From Bog-473 sp963745665 (GTDB taxonomy: Bacteria; Actinomycetota; Acidimicrobiia; Acidimicrobiales; RAAP-2), in the NCBI GenBank assembly GCA_963745665.1, contig CAVUYE010000002.1, positions 2,046,001 through 2,110,000 of the forward strand: a stretch of 64,000 bases of DNA, written 5' to 3'. Below, piece by piece: positions 54,852 to 63,372 of the stretch. The translations under genes and the position numbers were made by a program. The notes below the pieces were generated by a model. That model searched no databases. It saw only the letters and a program-made list of their open reading frames with translations, and was not told where the DNA came from. How positions within the stretch are numbered: position 1 is the first letter of the stretch; each line of letters starts with the position of its first letter.

Positions 54852-56067
54852 TCAGGGGAGACCACGGCTCTTCGCCAGTTGCTCGTTGGCCAGTTGCTCG
54901 GCGTACGTGTCGGAGAAGGACATGGTGCCGTTCTTCTGGGTCAGCACGAAGTAGAGCCACGCGCCCGGCGGCGGGTGGACGGCGGCATCGAGAGCGTCCA
55001 TCGAGGGCATGCAGATGGGTGTCGGGGTCAGCCCGTTGTTGAGGTACGAGTTGTAGGGAGATTGGATCTTGAGGTCCTGGCTCGTGACCGGGCCCCCGTC
55101 CTGCCCGAGCGCGTACAGGATGGTGGAGTCCATCTGGAGGGGGATGCCCTGGGCCAGGCGGTTGTAGATGACCCGGGAGGTGTCGGGCATGTTGATCGGG
55201 ACGTAACCCTCCTTCTCCACGATCGAGGCCACGGTGAGCATCTGGTACGGCGTCACGCCCAGCGCGGCTGGCCGACGCCGTCGTGAGGCCCGCCGCCTGC
55301 ACGTCGCGGTCGAACCGCGCCACCATGTCCGTGAGGATGGTCGTGTCGCTCTCGCCGGGGAGCACGAGGTACACACCCGTGCCGAGCATGCCCTCGAGGT
55401 CGTTCGCATCCGGCGCCACGATCGTCGAGTGCACCGCGCCGCTCGCGGCAACCTTCTCGAAACTGGTGTTGGTGTGGCCGGGCAGACTGTCCACCTCCTG
55501 GGCCACCTCGGAGAGCGTGAAGCCCGGCCGCACGTCCACCGGGTAGATGTTGGGGCCGGCGGCCAGGACCAGTCGGACCTCCGAGAAGGCCAGGTTCTGG
55601 TGGATGGCGTAACTCCCGGGCAGCACGGTGGGCGACCCGTGGACGACCTCGGAGATCTGGAAGGCCAGCGAACTGCCGATCACGTGCTGCTGGCTCAGCG
55701 CGCTGATGACCGCGTCCGTGGACTCGCCCTCGTGCACGGTGACGACGACCTGGGGCCCGGGCGGGCCGAGCGCATAGGACTCCAGCTCGTACCAGAGCAC
55801 GAAGGCCAGCACGAGGACGACCAGCGCGCCGCCGATGGCGAGCAGGATCCGGCGACGCCTGCGCACGCGGGCCGATCGGGTGGCTCGGCGAGCGGAGCGG
55901 CTTTCGGGGTGGTCTTGGGCCTCGGTCCCGTCCTCGTCGGCCGCGGCGTCGGCCTCCACCTCCCCATCGGCATGGTCGGCAGGGTCAGCGCCGGGCTGCG
56001 GCCAGGGCAGCTCCTCGTCGCTCTCGTCGCCCTCGTTCCCGTCGAAGGGCCCGTCGGGACCGCTCAC
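54852..56067 (-). CDS. mltG: Endolytic murein transglycosylase MltG (one apparent frameshift)
   Basis: Cleaves nascent glycan strands. An acidic cytoplasmic N-terminus, one helix (ILLAIGGALVVLVLAFVLWY), then the YceG domain: VHEGESTDAVISALSQQHVI, DLEGMLGTGVYLVLPGESDT, with the catalytic Glu in TVASIVEKEGY and NTYLNNGLTPTPI-like NSYLNNGLTPTPICMPS. One extra base at 55266-55267 breaks the frame; without it the gene is 1215 nt, 404 aa. GTG 56067 overlaps ruvX as GTGA. Confidence 0.92.
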
Positions 56068-56516
56068 GCGTTGTCCAGCCAGCCTTGGAGCAGCACCATT
56101 GCGGCGGCGCTGTCGACGACCCGGCGCGCCGCCTTGCCGGTGCGCCCCGCCGCCCGCAGCGAGCGTTCGGCCTCCACCGTGGTGAAGCGCTCGTCGGCCG
56201 TCTCGACCGTGACGCCGAGGGGCTCGAGCAGCACGCGCAGCGCGGCCACCTCGTCGAGCGCCGCCCGGGCCGCCGGGCCGACCTGCCCCGAGAGGCTGAG
56301 TGGGAGCCCGACCACGACGGTCCGCGCCTCCACCTCGCGCACGGCGTCGATCACGGCGGTGCGGTCGCGCCCGGGGTCACCGCTGCGCTCGATCGTCCCC
56401 CACGGGCTGGCCAGGCTGCGTCCGCTGTCGCTGTAGGCCACCCCTATGCGCCTCGCCCCCAGATCGAGCGCGGCCACGCGGCCCGGGCCGCGCCCGGACG
56501 TCACGTCGCCGCTCAC
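56064..56516 (-). CDS. ruvX: Holliday-junction resolvase-like protein (YqgF)
   Basis: 150 aa RNase-H-fold protein, involved in pre-16S rRNA processing. RVAALDLGARRIGVAYSD has the first Asp, VVGLPLSLSGQVG, DERFTTVEAE and VVDSAAAMVLLQ the others. GTG 56516 overlaps the alaS stop, and its own stop overlaps mltG, both as GTGA. Order alaS-ruvX-mltG-aroE is the actinobacterial one. Confidence 0.93.
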   Translation of the reverse strand: MSGDVTSGRGPGRVAALDLGARRIGVAYSDSGRSLASPWGTIERSGDPGRDRTAVIDAVREVEARTVVVGLPLSLSGQVGPAARAALDEVAALRVLLEPLGVTVETADERFTTVEAERSLRAAGRTGKAARRVVDSAAAMVLLQGWLDNA

Positions 56517-59083
56517 GCGGTCAGAAGCCGCTGCGCCTCGGCCAGCGCCGTGTCGATCTGGGAAGGATCCTTCCCCCCGGCCACCGCCACCTCGGGCGAG
56601 CCACCACCACCGCCGCCGACCATCTTGCCGAGCGTGCGTACGAGCTGCATGGCGTCCGGCGTGCCCCCGGTGGCGGCCACGATGGCCGCCTTCGCCCCGT
56701 CGGGCGACCCGCCGAGCACCACGGCCCGCACCCCGTCGTGGCGCAGCACCGCTTGCGCCAGCGTGCGCAGGTCGTCGGGCTCCACCTTGTCGCGCCGGGC
56801 CACGACCACCCCGCCGTCCGCCGCGGCCGCCTCGGCCAGCGTGGTCGCCTCGGCCTCGTTCCACCGCTGGCGCAGCCGCGCCAGCTCCTTCTCGCCGTCG
56901 TGCTGGCGCTCGGCCAGACGACCGATGGCCCCCACCAGCTCGTCGGGCTCGGTGCGCAGGACCTCGGCCGCCGCCTGCACGAGGCGCTCGCGCTCGAGGG
57001 CGCGCTCCAGCGCCACGAAGCCCGTCACAGCGAAGATCCGCCGGGTGTTCGAACCGATGGAGCCCTCCGAGAGGAGCGTGATGGAGCCGATCTGCCCCAG
57101 CGTGTCCACGTGGGTGCCGCCGCAAAACTCCAGCGATGTCGACCCCGCCCGCACGACGCGCACCGACTCGCCGTACTTGTCGCCGAAGAAGGCGATGGCG
57201 CCCATGTCCGCCGCCTCTTCGCGCGACGTCTCGGTGGTCTCCACGCCGACGCCGGTCAGCACGGCGCGGTTGGCCAGGGCGAAGACCTCGTCGAGCTCCT
57301 GGCGCGTCGGCGCCACGTGATGCGAGAAGTCGAAGCGCAGGTACTCGGGCGCCACCAGGGACCCCTGCTGGCGCACGTGGTCGCCCAGCACGCTCCGCAG
57401 GGCGGCATGCAGCAGGTGCGTCGCCGTGTGGTTGCGCCGGATGGCCTCGCGACGCTCTCCGTCGATGGTGGCCAGCGCATCCTGCCCTGCCCGTACCTCG
57501 CCACTGACGCGCGCCCTGTGCACGAACAGCCCCGGCACGGCCAGCACGGTGTCTTGGACCTCGGCGATGCCCGACTCGGTCACGATGGTGCCGGTGTCGC
57601 CCACCTGCCCGCCGCTCTCGGCGTAGAAGGGGGTGCGGTCCAGGACGATCTCGACCAGCCGCTCGCCGCCGGCCCCGGGTTCGAGCACGGCAACGATGCG
57701 CGCCGGCACCTCGTAGTTCTCCTGGCCCCGGCCCACGAACACCGTTGCACCCTCTGCCTCGAGCAGCGCGCGGTAGGCCGCCTCGTCGCCGGCCCGGGTC
57801 GACTTCGCCGCGGCACGAGCCCGCTCGCGCTGGGCGGCCATGGCGGCGTCGAAGCCGGCGCGGTCCACCTCCACCCCCGCATCGCGCGCCAGCTCCTCGG
57901 TCAGCTCGACCGGGAAGCCGTGGGTGTCGTGCAGGGTGAAGGCCACGTCGCCATTCAGCACCTTCGTCCCGGTGGCGAACGCCTCTTCCAACCGGCTCAA
58001 CCCCGCCCGCAGCGTGCGATCGAAACCGGCCTCCTCCCGCGCCACCACGTTGACGATGAGGTCCTGTTGCGCGCGCAGCGCCGGGTAGGCCTCGCCCAGC
58101 ACCTCGATGGCCGCCTGCACCAGCGCCGGGCCGATCGGCTTCTCCACGCCGGCACGGCGGGCGGCCAGCACGGCGCGGCGCACGACGCGGCGCAGCACGT
58201 AACCCCGCCCCTCGTTGGCCGGCAGCACACCGTCGGCAACCAGCATGGAGAAGGCGCGCCCGTGATCGGCCAGGACGCGCAGCGCGACGTCGCTGGCCGG
58301 GTCCTTCCCGTAGCCGGTGCCGAGAATGGAGGCCGCCGCGTCGATGATCGGCAGGAACAGGTCGGTGTCGAACATCGAATCGACACCCTGCAGCAGGGGG
58401 AGTATCCGCTCGAGGCCCGCCCCGGTATCGATGTTCTTGCGCGGCAGCTCGGTCAGGACCCCGTCGGCGTCGCGGCTGAGCTCCATGAAGACGAGGTTCC
58501 ACATCTCGACGAAGCGGGCACTGCCGCCGTGCTTGGGCCCCCCGTCGTGGCCGAAGGCCTCGCCCTTGTCGATGAAGATCTCGGAGTCGGGACCGCAGGG
58601 ACCGGTCTCCCCCATGGCCCAGAAGTTGTCCTCGTCCCCCATGCGCTGGACCCGCTCGGGGCGGACCCCGACCTTGTCGATCCAGAGCTGCTCGGCCTCA
58701 TGGTCGCTCTCGTGCACCGTGACCCAGAGGCGGTCACCGTCGAGACCGAAGACCTCCGTGAGGAGCTCCCAGGCCAGCGGGATCGCCTCGGCCTTGAAGT
58801 AGTCCCCGAAGCTGAAATTGCCCAGCATCTCGAAGAAGGTGCAGTGGTAGGTATCGGTACCGATGATCTCGATGTCGGGGGTCCGGAAGCACTTCTGAAT
58901 GGAGGTGGCCCGCTTCCACGGCGCCGTCTCCTCGCCCATGAAGTAGGGCTTGAAGGGCACCATGCCGGCGATCGTGAAGAGGACCGAGGGGTCGTGCGGG
59001 ATGAGGCTGGCGGAGGGGACGATGCTGTGGCCCCTGTCCGCAAAGAAGCGCGTAAAGGCCGCCCGCAGTCCGTTGGCGTCCAT
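56513..59083 (-). CDS. alaS: Alanyl-tRNA synthetase
   Basis: 856 aa. Catalytic core with FFADRGHSIVPSASLIPHDP, CFRTPDIEIIGTDTYHCTFF and NVDTGAGLERI-like KNIDTGAGLERILP; editing domain with HTATHLLHAAL and SLEFCGGTHVDTLG; C-Ala oligomer domain with a GGGGGG run. Length normal. Starts 41 bases after the S53 protease gene, an unusual neighbour for this synthetase. Confidence 0.96.
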   Translation of the reverse strand: MDANGLRAAFTRFFADRGHSIVPSASLIPHDPSVLFTIAGMVPFKPYFMGEETAPWKRATSIQKCFRTPDIEIIGTDTYHCTFFEMLGNFSFGDYFKAEAIPLAWELLTEVFGLDGDRLWVTVHESDHEAEQLWIDKVGVRPERVQRMGDEDNFWAMGETGPCGPDSEIFIDKGEAFGHDGGPKHGGSARFVEMWNLVFMELSRDADGVLTELPRKNIDTGAGLERILPLLQGVDSMFDTDLFLPIIDAAASILGTGYGKDPASDVALRVLADHGRAFSMLVADGVLPANEGRGYVLRRVVRRAVLAARRAGVEKPIGPALVQAAIEVLGEAYPALRAQQDLIVNVVAREEAGFDRTLRAGLSRLEEAFATGTKVLNGDVAFTLHDTHGFPVELTEELARDAGVEVDRAGFDAAMAAQRERARAAAKSTRAGDEAAYRALLEAEGATVFVGRGQENYEVPARIVAVLEPGAGGERLVEIVLDRTPFYAESGGQVGDTGTIVTESGIAEVQDTVLAVPGLFVHRARVSGEVRAGQDALATIDGERREAIRRNHTATHLLHAALRSVLGDHVRQQGSLVAPEYLRFDFSHHVAPTRQELDEVFALANRAVLTGVGVETTETSREEAADMGAIAFFGDKYGESVRVVRAGSTSLEFCGGTHVDTLGQIGSITLLSEGSIGSNTRRIFAVTGFVALERALERERLVQAAAEVLRTEPDELVGAIGRLAERQHDGEKELARLRQRWNEAEATTLAEAAAADGGVVVARRDKVEPDDLRTLAQAVLRHDGVRAVVLGGSPDGAKAAIVAATGGTPDAMQLVRTLGKMVGGGGGGSPEVAVAGGKDPSQIDTALAEAQRLLTA

Positions 59084-59124
59084 CTCTGCAGCTTACCGGG
59101 GGCAAAAACGGATCCGGGGCCGGC

Positions 59125-59877
59125 TCAGGACGATGACATCCCCACAATGGGCTTGTTGAGCTGGATGCTGCCGGTCGACCCGTAGAACAGGGCGTCGCCG
59201 TAGGTGAAGATGCCCCCGTCTGAGGCGACCAGCCAGTACCCGCCCCCATCGGGGGTGGGCGCCATGCCCACGACAGGTTTGTTCAGGTGGAGGGAGCCCG
59301 CGGAGCCGTAGAAGGTGGCGCTGCCGTAGGCGAAGATCCCGCCGTCGGCCGCCACCAGCCAGTAGCCGTTCCCGCCCGGCCCGGCCGCCATGCCGACCAC
59401 GGGCGAATTGAGTCGCATGCTGCCGGTGGACCCGTGGAACTGCGCAGTGCCGTAGGAGAAGATGCCGCCGTCGGAGGCGACCAGCCAGTAGCCGCCCCCA
59501 TCAGGCGCGGCGGCCATGCCCACGATCGCCTTGTTGAGCGGTGTGCCGCCGGTGGAACCGTAGAACTGCGCATCGCCAAAGCTGAAGATGCCGCCGTCCG
59601 ACGCCACCAGCCAGTACCCGCCCCCGTCGGGGGTGGCCGCCATGCCCACGATCGGCCGGTTGAGGGGGCGACCGCCCATGGAGCCGAAGAAGCCGGCATC
59701 GCCGTAGTTGAAGATGCCGCCGTCGGAGGCGACCAGCCAGTAGCCGTTCGAGCTCGGTGTGTCGGCCATGCCCACCACCGGCGCCTGCAGCGGCGTCCCG
59801 CCCGCGCTGCCGGCGAACCCGGCGGTGCCGAAGTCGAACACGCCCCCGTCGGAGGCGACGAAGCGGTAGCCGTCGCC
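59125..59877 (-). repeat. Six near-identical 126-bp tandem repeats (42 aa each)
   Basis: Units start GYRFV or GYWLV and continue ASDGGIFxYGDAxFYGSTG, then LNKPIVGMAxTPDGG. Close similarity between copies suggests recent duplication or conversion, unlike the more diverged copies at 7.8-8.5 kb. Collapsed or expanded copy number in the assembly is possible. Confidence 0.92.
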
Positions 59878-62067
59878 GCAGTTGAGGTTCCCGCCGAAGC
59901 CGTAGCGGTCGGCGGCGGACTCCACGGAGACGCCCTGCGAGTTGCCCACGGTGATGTCGACGCACTCGGGGCCGCCCGCATTCGGCGGGACGACGGTGAT
60001 GGTGTCGGCCGTCTGCGCCACAATGCGGCCACCGCCGACCGACCCGAAGGTGACCGACGTGGCGTTGGCGAAACCACCGCCGAAGATCGTGATGGCGCCG
60101 GCGCCCCGCACCGGTCCGGTATCGGGGCTGACGGCCGCCACCGAGGGGCAGCCGTCCGCGCCCTGCAGCGCGGGGGCGAGATTCTGATCGGCCGGCGTGC
60201 CCAGCCCGCTCGCCGCATCGAAGCCGGCGGCGGCGGCGAACTGCCCGAAGTTCGTGTCGGTGAAGTCGTTGTTGCCCTGCGTCACGTCGGTGAAGGTGTC
60301 GCTGTCGGCCCGCTGCGCTGCGTAGAGCGCGGGGCCGACCCGGCCCAGCGGGCTGGAGCAGCCCTGGTTGGTGTCCGCGAAGAGCCCGGCGTTGGTGGGC
60401 GCGGCGACGCTGGTGCCGCCGTAGGCCGTCCAGTGGCCGGCCCAAAAGGTGGCCACCCCGCCGGCCGAGGGGTCCGACGGATAGGAGAAGTCCGGCACCG
60501 CCCGGCAGGTGCTCAGCCCGCACGGCGTCGCGTCGGGCCCGGCGGCGGCGGCGGGCTGCCCCGGGTTGGCGGGCCACTCGATCGAGTAGCCGCCCCCGGC
60601 GGCACCGAAGCTGGAGTTGTTGCTGGCGCAGCTCGGCAGGGAGCCCTGGCAGTCGTTCCAGACCGACTGCGACGACGCCGACGCGCTGGTCAGCGCCGTG
60701 CCGCCCGCGCTGACCACATCGGGCTGGGAGCCGGGATCGTCGATGGCGAGCGCCGTGGAACGGTTGGTCGGGAAGCAGTCCTCCGAGCCGGCGTCCCCCG
60801 ACGCGGCGATGACGGTCTGCCCCTGCACGGCCATGCGCTGGAAGATCTCGTTCTCGGTCTGGCGATCGGCGGCCGGCATGGCGGCCTCGCACACGCCCCA
60901 GCTCGTCGTCACCACCTGGGAGCTGTCGTCGCCGGCGATGCGGTTGAAGAGGTCGAAGGCCTGGGTGTCGTCACCGTTGGGCGCCTCGTAGACCACGATC
61001 GAGGCGGAGGGGGCGTTGACGGCGGCCAGCTCCGTGTCGAGGGCGGCCTCGCCGCTGCCGTGGGCCGGCCCGCCCGCGCCGCCATCGACGAGCACGTTGC
61101 GGATGGGGTTGGACAAGCCGTAGCAGGCCTGGAAGGCGGCAAAGTCGCTGGCGGCGTACTGCTCGAACTCAACGATGGCGATGGACTGCCCGATGCCGGT
61201 GCGCCCCTGCCCGAAGAGCTGGTCGAGCCCGAAGACCGAGGCCAGCTGGGTCGAGGTGTACGTGCCGCCGAACGCCGTGCCCTGGGCGCCGGCGCAGGCC
61301 TGCGGCGTGCCGGCGTGGGCGATGTCGGAGCCCGATTGGCCCGCCGGGCCGGTCGGGCCGGTCGAGCCGGTCGAGCCGATCGCCGGCTGCGACTCCGGGG
61401 CCTCGGTGGTCCCCGGGGGGCCCGAGTGCCCCTGTTTCAACATGGAGTGCTCCTGGAACAGGCCGTCGAGGCCGACCACCCCGGTCACCACGCCAGCGAG
61501 GGAGGTCGGGACCTGGGGCGATGCCGTGTTGACGATGGCCCGGGCCGACCGTCCCGGCGCCTGCACCGACGCCAACGGTGTGCCGAGCGCCGACGAGACC
61601 ACCGACGCCGTGCCGCTCACCGGCAACAGCGAGCTGCCCGGCTCGGGCGTGCCGACGGTCAGGCCCTCGGAGCGCAGGGCCGAGGACACCTGGGTCACCT
61701 CGGCCGGGCTCGGCCCGAAGTCCGCTGCATATTGCGCCGAGGTCAGGTAGTGCCGGTAGTCGGGTGACCCGGGCGTCGAGATCGCAGCCACGGCTTGGGA
61801 CAGGCCCGCGGCGTCCTGGCCGGCGAGGACCACATCGAGGTCGAGCACCTGGCCGGGGGGGGCGGCGCCCATCTGGGTGGTGCCGGCCGGCAGGTCGGGT
61901 GCGGCCTGCGGCAGTGCGATGCGGCCGGCGGCTGCACCGGCACCGGTGCCGGCACCGGCAGCTGTGCCGGCACCGCCCACGCCCGGGACCAACGCGCCGA
62001 GCACGAGCACCCCGGCTCCGCAGGCGGCGGCGAACAGGGCCGTGCCCTTGCGCCGCACCGGGTTCAC
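59125..62067 (-). CDS. Secreted S53 (sedolisin) peptidase with TIG domain and six C-terminal 42-aa repeats
   Basis: 980 aa. Signal peptide (ALFAAACGAGVLVLGALVPG), then an Ala/Gly-rich linker, a pro-kumamolisin domain (about 50-205), a short collagen-like GXY linker (STGSTGPTGPAGQSG), and the catalytic domain: Glu340 and Asp344 in GEAALD, Asp425 in AASGDAGSED, Ser553 in YGGTSVAAPTNAG. Ca-binding GFDAASGLGTP follows, an IPT/TIG Ig-like domain at about 645-725, then six repeats GYWLVASDGGIFxYGxAxFY (731-980). It is in the aspS-rarA-alaS-ruvX run on the same strand, with a 3-nt gap after rarA. An acid endopeptidase by family; target unknown. Confidence 0.93.
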   Translation of the reverse strand: MNPVRRKGTALFAAACGAGVLVLGALVPGVGGAGTAAGAGTGAGAAAGRIALPQAAPDLPAGTTQMGAAPPGQVLDLDVVLAGQDAAGLSQAVAAISTPGSPDYRHYLTSAQYAADFGPSPAEVTQVSSALRSEGLTVGTPEPGSSLLPVSGTASVVSSALGTPLASVQAPGRSARAIVNTASPQVPTSLAGVVTGVVGLDGLFQEHSMLKQGHSGPPGTTEAPESQPAIGSTGSTGPTGPAGQSGSDIAHAGTPQACAGAQGTAFGGTYTSTQLASVFGLDQLFGQGRTGIGQSIAIVEFEQYAASDFAAFQACYGLSNPIRNVLVDGGAGGPAHGSGEAALDTELAAVNAPSASIVVYEAPNGDDTQAFDLFNRIAGDDSSQVVTTSWGVCEAAMPAADRQTENEIFQRMAVQGQTVIAASGDAGSEDCFPTNRSTALAIDDPGSQPDVVSAGGTALTSASASSQSVWNDCQGSLPSCASNNSSFGAAGGGYSIEWPANPGQPAAAAGPDATPCGLSTCRAVPDFSYPSDPSAGGVATFWAGHWTAYGGTSVAAPTNAGLFADTNQGCSSPLGRVGPALYAAQRADSDTFTDVTQGNNDFTDTNFGQFAAAAGFDAASGLGTPADQNLAPALQGADGCPSVAAVSPDTGPVRGAGAITIFGGGFANATSVTFGSVGGGRIVAQTADTITVVPPNAGGPECVDITVGNSQGVSVESAADRYGFGGNLNCGDGYRFVASDGGVFDFGTAGFAGSAGGTPLQAPVVGMADTPSSNGYWLVASDGGIFNYGDAGFFGSMGGRPLNRPIVGMAATPDGGGYWLVASDGGIFSFGDAQFYGSTGGTPLNKAIVGMAAAPDGGGYWLVASDGGIFSYGTAQFHGSTGSMRLNSPVVGMAAGPGGNGYWLVAADGGIFAYGSATFYGSAGSLHLNKPVVGMAPTPDGGGYWLVASDGGIFTYGDALFYGSTGSIQLNKPIVGMSSS

Positions 62068-62070
62068 GAA

Positions 62071-63372
62071 TCAGCCTCCCTTGTCCGGGTTTCCCTCGCT
62101 CGTGCGCCCACCGTCGCGTGGCGTGGGCTCGTAGTACACCCGGCCCTCGAGCGCGTCAGGACGATACTGCTGGGGGACCACCCCGGAGGGGTCGTCATGG
62201 GGGTAGACGTAGCCATCGCCGTGGCCCAGGGTGGCGGCGCCCTTGTAGTGGGCGTCCCGCAGGTGCGTGGGCACCTCCTGCGCCACGCTCGAGCGCACGT
62301 CGGACTGGGCCCGCCCCAACGCGACGACCACGGCGTTCGACTTGGGCGCCCGGGCCAGGTAGATCACGGCCTCGGCCAGGTTCAGCGCCGCCTCGGGCAG
62401 CCCCACATACTCGACAGCCCGCGCCGCCGCCTCCGCGACCAGCAATGCCTGGGGATCGGCCAGACCGATGTCCTCACTGGCCAAGATGACCATGCGGCGG
62501 GCCAGGAAGCGGGGGTCCTCCCCCGCCTCGATCATGCGGGCCATCCAGTAGAGGCCGGCGTCGGGGTCCGAGCCCCGCACGCTCTTGATCAGCGCGCTGA
62601 TCTGGTCGTAGTGCTCGTCGGCGCCCTGGTGGAACAACCGGCCGTCCCGGGCCCGCGCCATGTCGTCCATGGTCAGCACGACCCGGGCATCGGAGTCGGC
62701 GCCCGCCCCGACACCGCCGGCGAGCGCCACCGCCGTCTCCACCGTCGTCAACGCGGCGCGGGCGTCGCCTTCGCAGGCCGCCACCACGGCATCGATGGCG
62801 TCGTCGTCCGCGTCGGCCCCCTCCAAGTCCAGACCGCGTCGGATCAGGGTGCGCAGGTTGTCCGGCGACAAGGAATGCAGCCGCCACAGTGAGGTCCGGC
62901 TCAACAAGGGCGGATTGACCTCGAAGAAAGGGTTCTCGGTGGTGGCGCCGATGAGCACGACCAGGCCGTCCTCGACGGCGGGGAGGAGCACGTCCTGCTG
63001 GGACTTGCTGAAGCGGTGCACCTCGTCGATGAAGAGCATCGTGCCCTGCCGCTGCTCGCCCAGGCGGCGCTGCGCCTCGGCCAGGGCCTCGCGCACGTCC
63101 TTCACGCCGGCGGCGGTGGCCGACAGCGTGACCAGATGCTTGGCGGTGGTGTCGGCCAGCAGGCGGGCCAGGGTGGTCTTGCCCGTGCCCGCGGGGCCCC
63201 ACAGGATCGACGAGCCGATGCGGTCCGATTCGGCGAGGACGCGCAAGGGGGCGCCGGGGCCGACAAGGTGCTCCTGGCCCACGACCTCATCGAGGGTGCG
63301 GGGGCGGAGCCGGGCTGCCAGGGGCGCCTGGCTCTGGAGGCGGCGGTCGGCGGCGTCGGCGAAGAGGCTCAG
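62071..63372 (-). CDS. rarA: Replication-associated recombination protein RarA/MgsA
   Basis: An AAA+ ATPase acting at stalled forks. Walker A WGPAGTGKTTLARLLAD, Walker B MLFIDEVHRFSKSQQD, sensor IGATTENPFFEVNP, and the C-terminal GHGDGYVYPHDDPSG typical of RarA. About 433 aa. No ATG or GTG is seen at the natural N-terminus; LSLFADAADRRLQSQAPLAA would start at CTG 63372, which overlaps the aspS stop (CTGA). An upstream start inside aspS, or a base error of an original GTGA, are alternatives. Confidence 0.93.
   Translation of the reverse strand: MSLFADAADRRLQSQAPLAARLRPRTLDEVVGQEHLVGPGAPLRVLAESDRIGSSILWGPAGTGKTTLARLLADTTAKHLVTLSATAAGVKDVREALAEAQRRLGEQRQGTMLFIDEVHRFSKSQQDVLLPAVEDGLVVLIGATTENPFFEVNPPLLSRTSLWRLHSLSPDNLRTLIRRGLDLEGADADDDAIDAVVAACEGDARAALTTVETAVALAGGVGAGADSDARVVLTMDDMARARDGRLFHQGADEHYDQISALIKSVRGSDPDAGLYWMARMIEAGEDPRFLARRMVILASEDIGLADPQALLVAEAAARAVEYVGLPEAALNLAEAVIYLARAPKSNAVVVALGRAQSDVRSSVAQEVPTHLRDAHYKGAATLGHGDGYVYPHDDPSGVVPQQYRPDALEGRVYYEPTPRDGGRTSEGNPDKGG

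Noticed and set aside
59125..59877. Regular repeats that could be a CRISPR array
   Set aside because: The period is 126 bases, repeats have no distinct spacers, and the frame is open throughout; it is a protein repeat.
59287..61767. An 826-codon open frame on the plus strand
   Set aside because: It is the shadow of the S53 protease on the other strand, with no recognisable domain.
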